A stretch of DNA of 8,226 nt, from NCBI GenBank assembly GCA_023389425.1, contig JAEWEK010000053.1, positions 1 through 8,226 of the forward strand, in the 5' to 3' direction. Positions 1 to 6,018 of this stretch are shown here, in pieces (position 1 is the stretch's first letter; every line of letters starts with the position of its first letter). The position numbers and the translations under genes are program-made. The stretch comes from Pseudomonadota bacterium (GTDB lineage: Bacteria > Pseudomonadota > Gammaproteobacteria > Burkholderiales > Burkholderiaceae_D). The notes beneath the pieces are model-generated. The model saw only the letters and a program-made list of their open reading frames with translations, searched no databases and had not been told where the DNA came from.

Positions 1-47
1 TGTTTGCACCGCATGAGGTGCGGCAACAACAACAGGAGACATCCGTC
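1..47 (+). other. Leader of the first gene, cut by the left edge
   Basis: This short stretch precedes the first GH28 gene. A small inverted repeat (GCACC at 6-10, GGTGC at 17-21) is visible but is too short to call a terminator. In the frame of the first gene there is no stop codon back to the window edge, so an earlier start cannot be formally excluded. In another frame a TGA at 14-16 could be the end of an upstream gene, but only four codons of it would be visible, so this is not supported. No promoter elements are convincing. Confidence 0.4.
34..38 (+). promoter_or_regulatory. Ribosome binding site deciding the first GH28 start
   Basis: AGGAG lies nine bases before the ATG at 48, a near-consensus Shine-Dalgarno. 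It selects ATG 48 over the in-frame GTG at 18, which would add ten residues ahead of the signal peptide and has no comparable site. Confidence 0.8.
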
Positions 48-1370
48 ATGCCGATTCGCCCCAGCGGTCCCGCCCTTTCCGCGCACCGCCGCCTGCCCTC
101 GATGGCTGCCGCCCTGCTGGCCTGCGCGCTCGCGCCGGCCACCCACGCGCAGGACACGCGCGAGGTGCGCGAACCCGTGCTCCCGCCCGCGTGCGCCGTG
201 CTGCACGCCAGCCCGGCCGCAGCGGGGCAGGACGACACCAAGCGCATCCAGGCCGCCATCAAGGCCTGCCCGCCCGGCCGCGCGCTGCACCTGGCGGCGG
301 GCGACGGCGCTGCCGCCTTCGTCTCCGGCGCGCTGACTCTCGGCGACGGGGTGACGCTGGTGGTGGACCGCGGCGCGACGCTGTACGCCAGCACCAACCC
401 TGCCCTGTTCGACCGCGGCGCCGGCACCTGCGGCACCAACGACCAGAACGGCAAGGGCTGCTTCCCGCTGATTACCGTGAAAGGCGGCGACGGTGGCGGC
501 GTCATGGGCGAAGGCGTGATCGACGGCCAGGGCGGCCACCTCATCGACGGCAAGACCGAAAGCTGGTGGCAGATCGCGCGCCGCGCGCAAAAGGAAAAGA
601 GCCGCCAGAACGTGCCGCGCCTGATCGTGGTCGAGCGCGCGCGCGACTTCACGCTGTACCGCATCACCCTGCGCAACTCGCCCAACTTCCACGTCAGCAC
701 CAACGGCGTGGACGGCTTCACCGCCTGGGGCGTGCGCATCGACACCCCGTCCGACGCGCGCAACACCGACGGCATCGATCCGGGCGCTTCGCGCAACATC
801 ACCATCGCGCACAGCTACATCCGCACCGGCGACGACAACGTCGCGATCAAGGCCGGCAGCGGCATGACCGAGAACGTCTCGATCGTCCACAACCACTTCT
901 ACAGCGGCCACGGCATGTCGATCGGCAGCGAGACCAACGGCGGCGTGCGCAACATCCTGGTCGAGGACCTGGTCATGGACGGCACCACCTCCGGCCTGCG
1001 CATCAAGAGCAACGACAAGCGCGGCGGCGAGGTGCGCAACGTGGTCTACCGCGACGTCTGCCTGAACGACATCAAGTGGCCGCTGTTCATCGACACCCAC
1101 TACGAGCAGGGCGAGCCGGGCCAGCTGGTCCCGAACTACGCCGACATCCGCATGGAACGCGTGCACAGCCTGACGCCGGGCCGCATCGCGCTGGGTGGCT
1201 ACGACGAGGCGCGTCCGCTGCGCCTGACGCTGCGCGACGTGGTCATCAAGGGCAAGCCGCAGGTGAAGACCGAATTCGCGCTGTTCGACGGCCAGCTCAA
1301 CGCGCCCGGCGCGAAAGCCGTCGATTGCAGCGGCCGCTTCGTGCCCTTCCCGGGAGACGACGCCCGATAG
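48..1370 (+). CDS. GH28 polygalacturonase, endo-type (PehA-like)
   Basis: Predicted 440-residue secreted enzyme that hydrolyses alpha-1,4-galacturonosyl links in homogalacturonan. The GH28 right-handed beta-helix signature is complete: NTDGIDP (Asp241), TGDDNVAIK (Asp262, Asp263), GHGMSIGSE (His288) and RIKSN (Arg318, Lys320), the known GH28 catalytic and substrate-binding set. NTDGIDP, DDNVAIKA, GHGMSIGSET and GLRIKS closely match the Erwinia/Pectobacterium PehA endo-polygalacturonase group as I recall it, so endo action is favoured by inference. The N-terminus has an unusually long basic region, then a hydrophobic run (about residues 19-32) ending THAQD, giving likely Sec cleavage after Ala34. 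LLAC ending at Cys26 could instead be read as a weak lipobox. Six cysteines remain after the signal and may form disulfides. It lies 106 bp upstream of the TonB receptor and probably belongs to the same pectin regulon. Family is very secure; endo mode and final location are less so. Confidence 0.95.
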   Translation: MPIRPSGPALSAHRRLPSMAAALLACALAPATHAQDTREVREPVLPPACAVLHASPAAAGQDDTKRIQAAIKACPPGRALHLAAGDGAAAFVSGALTLGDGVTLVVDRGATLYASTNPALFDRGAGTCGTNDQNGKGCFPLITVKGGDGGGVMGEGVIDGQGGHLIDGKTESWWQIARRAQKEKSRQNVPRLIVVERARDFTLYRITLRNSPNFHVSTNGVDGFTAWGVRIDTPSDARNTDGIDPGASRNITIAHSYIRTGDDNVAIKAGSGMTENVSIVHNHFYSGHGMSIGSETNGGVRNILVEDLVMDGTTSGLRIKSNDKRGGEVRNVVYRDVCLNDIKWPLFIDTHYEQGEPGQLVPNYADIRMERVHSLTPGRIALGGYDEARPLRLTLRDVVIKGKPQVKTEFALFDGQLNAPGAKAVDCSGRFVPFPGDDAR

Positions 1371-1385
1371 ACACAGGATTCGACA

Positions 1386-1411
1386 CCGGCAAGGGATGGC
1401 CCCCTCGCCGG
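1386..1411 (+). terminator. Imperfect stem-loop between GH28 and the TonB receptor
   Basis: CCGGC (1386-1390) pairs with GCCGG (1407-1411) and AGGG (1392-1395) pairs with CCCT (1402-1405), with one A/C mismatch between the two helices and a six-base loop. Only a short T-run (GATTTAG) follows, so this is a weak intrinsic terminator at best. It could equally be an attenuator or an mRNA-stabilising intercistronic structure. The rest of the 1371-1476 gap shows no recognisable promoter or operator apart from the receptor's ribosome binding site. Confidence 0.4.
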
Positions 1412-1462
1412 CCGATTTAGCAAGTAAGGCACAAAGACAGCCTGACAACACAAACCAAGCAA

Positions 1463-1467
1463 GGGAG
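1463..1467 (+). promoter_or_regulatory. Ribosome binding site deciding the TonB receptor start
   Basis: GGGAG within AAGGGAGACC stands nine bases before the ATG at 1477. This start gives an immediate Sec signal peptide. The longer in-frame start at ATG 1396 would add 27 polar residues before the signal, has no Shine-Dalgarno, and sits inside the loop of the preceding stem-loop, so it is rejected. Confidence 0.8.
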
Positions 1468-1476
1468 ACCCCGCAA

Positions 1477-4281
1477 ATGAAGCAAACCACTCGGCATCCG
1501 GCCTCGCGACTGGCACTGACCTCGATCGCGCTGGCAGTGCTGTGCCTCACCAATCCGGCCTTCGCGCAAGACGGCCAGGAAAAGATGGAGAGGGTTACCG
1601 TCACCGGTTCCTCGATCAAGCGCATCGCATCGGAAGCGGCGCTGCCGCTGACCACCTACAAGGCGGAAGACCTGGAAGCACAGGGCCTGACGACGATGTC
1701 GGAAGTCGCGGTCTCGCTGGTGATGGGCTCGACCAACGAGCCGGTCGGCGGCGGCGGCAGCGGCACCATGATCAATATGCGCGGCCTGAACAGCAACCGC
1801 ACCCTGGTCCTGCTCAACGGCCGCCGCCTGCCGAACGAGTCGATCGGCGACTCCACCGTCAACGTCGACGTGATCCCGCTGTCCGCGATCGACCGCGTCG
1901 AAGTGCTGCGCGATGGCGCTTCCTCGATCTACGGCACCGACGCCATCGCCGGCGTGGTCAACTTCATCACCAAGCGTACCTACGAGGGCGCCAAGCTGAT
2001 CGCCGGCACCGTCAAGCCGGAACGCAAGGGCGGCGGCGACCAGCCGCGCCTCTCGCTCATCGCCGGCACGGGCAGCCTGCAAAAGGACGGCTGGAACCTG
2101 TACACCGCGATCGACCTCCAGCGCCGCCACTCGCTGATGCAGAAGGACCGTCCGGAGATCTGGGATCCGGACACCATCGTCGCCCTGGGCGGCACCCAGT
2201 TCACCACCAACACCTCCGGCTCGTCCTCCTCGCCGGCCAACTTCACCGTCTACACCGGCGGCAAGGCCACCAGCACCACCGGCAACCCGTACTGGGCCAC
2301 CGGCTGCCAGAGCAACTACGCCGGCCAGTACAGCCTGGCGTCGTCCAAGTCGAAGAACACCACCTGTATCCTCGACCCGACGATCTATCCGCAGCTGCTG
2401 CCGGAAGCGGCGCAGAACACCCTGCTGACCAAGGGCTCGCTGCGCCACGGCGAAGACGGCGTGCTGTCGTTCGAGCTGCTCAACACCGTGTCCTACATCG
2501 ACGCGCTGAACCCGCCGCAGACCTTCGGCGCCAACGTCGACTACTCGGCGCTGAATCCGGGCGTGCGCGTGCCGCTGTTCATCACCAAGAACAGCAAGTG
2601 GTATCCGGGTAACAGCGGCGGCGTGCCTGCCGTGTCGGGCGTCACCGGCCAGGACCTGGCCCTGACCTGGAGCCTGGACGAAGCCGGTCCGGCCGTCACC
2701 GACGACCGCCAGCGCACCAACCGCCTGGTCGTCAACGACGAAGGCGTGGTGGCCGGCTGGGATTACCGCGTCGGCCTGAACGTCTCGCAGAGCACCCGCG
2801 AAGTGAGCTGGAAGAGCGGCTTCTTCTCGACCCCGGGCATCTACGCCGGCGTCGCCAACGGTTCGCTCAACCCGTTCGGCGTGCAGGACGCGACCGGCCA
2901 GGCTTACCTCGAGAGCATCCGCATGGATGGCAAGACCTACCGCAGCGCCAACGTGAAGTTCTACGGCACCGACGTCAACTTCTCGCGTTCGCTGCGCGAG
3001 CTGCCGGGCGGTTCGCTGGCACTGGCGATCGGCGGCGACGTGCACCGCGAAGTCTCGCGCGACACCAGCCAGCAGTTTGCCGACCTGGTGACCTACAAAG
3101 TCTCGGGCGCCCCGGGCGCCCAGTCCGGCGGCGCGCGCAACGTGTCCGCCCTGTACGCCGAGATCGATGCGCCGGTGACCAAGGCGCTGGACCTGACCGG
3201 CGCCATCCGCGTCGACCGCTTCAGCGACTTCGGCTCGACCGTCAACCCGAAGATCAGCGCCCGCTGGGAGGCCAGCAAGCAGCTCATGCTGCGCGCCACC
3301 GCCAGCACCGGCTTCCGCGCCCCGACCCTGCCGGAACTGTACGGCACCCCGCGCGTGCTGACGCCGTCGACCAACCGCTGGGATGACCCGCTGCTGTGCC
3401 CGAGCCCGACCCCGTCGATCCCGAACACCGGCACGCTCAATCCGAAGTACGCGAACCTGAACCTGGACCCGGCCACCGTCTGCAACACCCGCCTGACGAC
3501 CCTCACCGGCGCCAACCCGAACCTGCAGCCGGAGAAGGCCAAGACCTTCACCGCCGGCATCGTGATGGAACCGGTCAAGAACTCGATGGTCTCGTTCGAC
3601 TTCTGGGACGTGCGCATGAAGGGCACCATCGCCCAGATGACCGAGGACACGATCTTCAGCAACCCGGACAAGTACTCCTACCTGTTCGTGCGTAACCCGG
3701 ACGGCACGCTGAAGTACATCGACGTCTCGCGCATGAACCTGGGCGGCCTGCACACCCAGGGCATCGACGTCAGCGGCAGCTACGTGTACCCGACTGCGAC
3801 CATGGGCAAGTTCGGCGTCGCGCTGGACGGCACCTACGTTCGCAAGTACGAGACCCAGACCGAATCGGGCGGCCCGTGGAACGACAGCGTGGGCCAACCG
3901 GGCGCGCTGGCGACCGGCGGCACCGCGTCCAACACCTACGTGTTCCGCTGGAAGTCGAACCTGCGCTTCTCGTGGTCGTACAAGAGCTTCGGCGCGACGC
4001 TCACCCAGGCTTACACCTCGCACTACATCGACACCAATGCACTGCCGACCCAGCAACCGGGCCAGCCGTTCTACAACGTGATCTCGCCGTACAAGATCTA
4101 CAACCTGTCGACCAACTACAAGTTCACCAAGAACTTCAAGCTGAACTTCGGTATCAACAACCTGAAGGACGTGAACCCGCCGCTGTCGAACCAGCGCCTG
4201 TCCTCGCGTGTCGTCTTCGCGCGTAACATCGCCAAGCCGATCGGCCGTACCTACGTCATCCGCGGCGAATATACGTTCTAA
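1477..4281 (+). CDS. TonB-dependent outer-membrane receptor, probable pectin oligosaccharide importer
   Basis: A 934-residue TonB-dependent transporter expected to carry oligosaccharides across the outer membrane using TonB-ExbB-ExbD energy. A Sec signal peptide ends AFA/Q (cleavage after Ala30). The TonB box MERVTVTG (37-44) follows at once, so there is no N-terminal signalling (STN) domain that would feed an anti-sigma factor. The plug domain covers about 45-165 (MRGLNSNRTLVLLNGRR, VEVLRDGASSIYGTDAIAGV, NFITKR). The 22-strand barrel fills the rest, with GFRAPTLPELYG from residue 612, NPNLQPEKAKTF, and a terminal aromatic (GEYTF) as in outer-membrane beta-barrels. The mature protein shows two cysteine pairs, 277/297 and 641/669, probably disulfides in surface loops. 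Substrate is inferred only from neighbouring pectin enzymes. No SusD-like partner is present, as is usual in proteobacterial loci of this kind. Codon choice is very uniform (Pro almost always CCG), suggesting high expression. Confidence 0.95.
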   Translation: MKQTTRHPASRLALTSIALAVLCLTNPAFAQDGQEKMERVTVTGSSIKRIASEAALPLTTYKAEDLEAQGLTTMSEVAVSLVMGSTNEPVGGGGSGTMINMRGLNSNRTLVLLNGRRLPNESIGDSTVNVDVIPLSAIDRVEVLRDGASSIYGTDAIAGVVNFITKRTYEGAKLIAGTVKPERKGGGDQPRLSLIAGTGSLQKDGWNLYTAIDLQRRHSLMQKDRPEIWDPDTIVALGGTQFTTNTSGSSSSPANFTVYTGGKATSTTGNPYWATGCQSNYAGQYSLASSKSKNTTCILDPTIYPQLLPEAAQNTLLTKGSLRHGEDGVLSFELLNTVSYIDALNPPQTFGANVDYSALNPGVRVPLFITKNSKWYPGNSGGVPAVSGVTGQDLALTWSLDEAGPAVTDDRQRTNRLVVNDEGVVAGWDYRVGLNVSQSTREVSWKSGFFSTPGIYAGVANGSLNPFGVQDATGQAYLESIRMDGKTYRSANVKFYGTDVNFSRSLRELPGGSLALAIGGDVHREVSRDTSQQFADLVTYKVSGAPGAQSGGARNVSALYAEIDAPVTKALDLTGAIRVDRFSDFGSTVNPKISARWEASKQLMLRATASTGFRAPTLPELYGTPRVLTPSTNRWDDPLLCPSPTPSIPNTGTLNPKYANLNLDPATVCNTRLTTLTGANPNLQPEKAKTFTAGIVMEPVKNSMVSFDFWDVRMKGTIAQMTEDTIFSNPDKYSYLFVRNPDGTLKYIDVSRMNLGGLHTQGIDVSGSYVYPTATMGKFGVALDGTYVRKYETQTESGGPWNDSVGQPGALATGGTASNTYVFRWKSNLRFSWSYKSFGATLTQAYTSHYIDTNALPTQQPGQPFYNVISPYKIYNLSTNYKFTKNFKLNFGINNLKDVNPPLSNQRLSSRVVFARNIAKPIGRTYVIRGEYTF

Positions 4282-4295
4282 GCGCCTGGCGTTCG

Positions 4296-4330
4296 CAAGC
4301 CGGCCGGCACCTGCCGGCCGGCTTGTTCTT
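4296..4330 (+). terminator. Perfect GC-rich hairpin between TonB receptor and GH43
   Basis: Bases 4296-4309 (CAAGCCGGCCGGCA) are perfectly complementary to 4312-4325, leaving only CC between the arms; in practice the top pairs open to a wider loop. The stem is followed by TTCTT at 4326-4330, a modest T-run. It begins 14 bases after the receptor stop codon and ends about 20 bases before the GH43 start. It fits an intrinsic terminator or a partial terminator that lowers enzyme expression relative to the receptor, or a 3'-end-protecting structure after RNA processing. Since no clear promoter fits in the remaining gap, partial read-through is the simplest reading. Confidence 0.65.
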
Positions 4331-4346
4331 CACCCGAGACACCGCA

Positions 4347-6008
4347 ATGAATCGACTGTCTTACCGCAGCGCCGCCGCCCTTGCCGGGGCGGTACTGCTT
4401 CCCTTGCTGCTGGCCGGATGCGACACCGTTCCGCGCGCGCAGCAGGCAGCACTGGCCAACCAAGCCTGGGTCGCCGACCTTGGCGACGGCCGCTACAAGA
4501 ATCCCGTCCTCCACGCCGACTACTCCGACCCGGATGCGATCCGCGTGGGCGACATGTTTTACATGACCTCGTCCAGCTTCAACAGCGCGCCCGGCCTGCC
4601 CCTGCTGGCCTCGCGCGACATGGTCAACTGGGAGCTGGTCGGCCACGCGCTGCCGCGCCAGGTGCCGGATGCGCACTTCTCGGTGCCGCGCCACGGCGAC
4701 GGCGTATGGGCGCCCTGCCTGCGCTACCACGATGGCAAATTCTGGATCTTCTACCCCGATCCCGACTTCGGCATCTACGTCATCACTGCCGACAAATTCG
4801 AAGGCCCCTGGAGCGCACCGCGCCTGCTCCTGGCCGGCAAAGGCCTTGAAGACCCGACCCCGCTGTGGGACGACGACGGCCAGGCCTGGCTGCTGCACGG
4901 CTGGGTCAAGAGCCGCGCCGGCATCAACAACCTGCTCACCCTGCGCCGCATGGCGCCCGACGCCAGCCGCGTGCTGGACGAACAGGGCGAGACCATCATC
5001 GACGGCGGCAAGCTGCCCAACTACCGCACCCTCGAAGGGCCGAAGTTCTACAAGAACGAAGGCTGGTACTACGTGTTCGCGCCCGCCGGCGGCGTGGAGG
5101 AAGGCTGGCAGGCGGTGTTCCGCTCGCGCAGCATCCACGGGCCGTATGAAGTGCGCACCGTGATGGACCAGGGGAACAGCCCCGTCAACGGCCCGCACCA
5201 GGGCGCATGGGTGCGCGCGCAGGACGGCGCCGACTGGTTCCTGCACTTCCAGGACAAGGGCGCCTACGGCCGCGTGGTGCACCTGCAGCCGATGCGCTGG
5301 GCCGACGGCTGGCCCATCATCGGCGAGGACGGCCCGCATCCGGGAACCGGCCAGCCGGTGCTCACGCATGCAAAGCCGGTCGCCGGCATGCCGGTGAAGG
5401 TACCGGCGACCTCGGATGAATTCGACGCGCCCGTGCTCGGCCTGCAGTGGCAGTGGAACGCCAATCCGCAGCCAGGCTGGTATTCGCTGGCGGAGCGCCC
5501 CGGCACGCTGCGCCTGCATACCGTCGTCGCCCCGGAAGCCGCCGGCTACGTGCGCGCCACGCCGTCGATCCTGGCGCAAAAGCTTCCGGCGCCGGCCTTC
5601 GTCGTGAACACCCATCTTCAGCTCAACGACGCGGCCGACGGCGACCGCGCGGGGCTCATCGTCAACGCCATGCAGTACGCCTGGATCGGCCTGCGCAAGA
5701 GCGGCGATGCAACCCAGCTGGTGTACACCACCTGCTCCCCAGCCAAGCAACGCTGCACCGAAGCGCCCACGGTCGTCCTCGAACATGCGCCCTCCTCGCT
5801 CTACCTGCGCATGCAGATGAGCGAAGGCGCGGTGGCCCGCTTCGCCTACAGTCTCGATAACAGCAACTTCGTCACGGTCGGGCAGCCCTTCGGCGTCAGC
5901 AAGGGCCGCTGGGTCGGCGCGCAGGTCGGCCTGTTCAGCGTCGGCGACAAGCCGGGCGCCGCACAGTCCAGCGCCGACTTCGACTACTTCCGCGTCACCG
6001 CACACTAA
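4347..6008 (+). CDS. GH43 family glycosidase lipoprotein (beta-xylosidase / alpha-L-arabinofuranosidase type)
   Basis: A 553-residue inverting glycosidase, expected to release arabinose or xylose from side chains of pectic fragments. The N-terminus is a lipoprotein signal with lipobox LLAGC (Cys25). The five-bladed propeller domain covers about 50-350. Likely catalytic residues are Asp61 (general base, DYSDPDAIRV), Asp169 (pKa modulator, LEDPTPLW) and Glu230 (general acid, TLEGPKF). From about 357 (DEFDAPVLGLQWQW) to the end lies the beta-sandwich domain common at the C-terminus of GH43 xylosidases (GH43_C2 / concanavalin-like). ATG 4347 is chosen because it gives a compact lipoprotein signal; its Shine-Dalgarno is weak (GAG at 4336-4338). 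The in-frame TTG at 4323 falls inside the hairpin stem. Asp at +2 after the lipid Cys is an inner-membrane retention signal in E. coli, so the enzyme may be anchored in the inner membrane facing the periplasm. It is first of three tightly packed genes. Family is secure; exact substrate is not. Confidence 0.93.
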   Translation: MNRLSYRSAAALAGAVLLPLLLAGCDTVPRAQQAALANQAWVADLGDGRYKNPVLHADYSDPDAIRVGDMFYMTSSSFNSAPGLPLLASRDMVNWELVGHALPRQVPDAHFSVPRHGDGVWAPCLRYHDGKFWIFYPDPDFGIYVITADKFEGPWSAPRLLLAGKGLEDPTPLWDDDGQAWLLHGWVKSRAGINNLLTLRRMAPDASRVLDEQGETIIDGGKLPNYRTLEGPKFYKNEGWYYVFAPAGGVEEGWQAVFRSRSIHGPYEVRTVMDQGNSPVNGPHQGAWVRAQDGADWFLHFQDKGAYGRVVHLQPMRWADGWPIIGEDGPHPGTGQPVLTHAKPVAGMPVKVPATSDEFDAPVLGLQWQWNANPQPGWYSLAERPGTLRLHTVVAPEAAGYVRATPSILAQKLPAPAFVVNTHLQLNDAADGDRAGLIVNAMQYAWIGLRKSGDATQLVYTTCSPAKQRCTEAPTVVLEHAPSSLYLRMQMSEGAVARFAYSLDNSNFVTVGQPFGVSKGRWVGAQVGLFSVGDKPGAAQSSADFDYFRVTAH

Positions 6009-6018
6009 AGGCTTCAAT

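Noticed and set aside
18..47. Earlier GTG start for the first GH28
   Set aside because: The near-consensus AGGAG at 34-38 and the signal peptide fit the ATG at 48; the GTG has no ribosome binding site, although the frame is open to the window edge.
1371..1476. Promoter or repressor operator in front of the receptor
   Set aside because: No convincing -35/-10 pair or palindromic operator is visible apart from the GC stem-loop, so none was annotated.
1542..2612. A 356-codon + strand frame inside the receptor gene
   Set aside because: Out-of-frame shadow of the receptor with a biased composition rich in Arg, Gln, Pro and His, and no ribosome binding site.
1417..4056. An 879-codon open frame on the - strand antisense to the TonB receptor
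   Set aside because: It overlies a fully recognisable receptor; its translation is low-complexity, rich in Arg, Ala, Gly, Val and His, with no known motif. Long antisense frames are expected where third positions are almost all G or C.
4208..4849. A 213-codon + strand frame bridging the end of the receptor and the start of the GH43
   Set aside because: It overlaps two secure genes in another frame and runs through the hairpin; its composition is that of a shadow frame.
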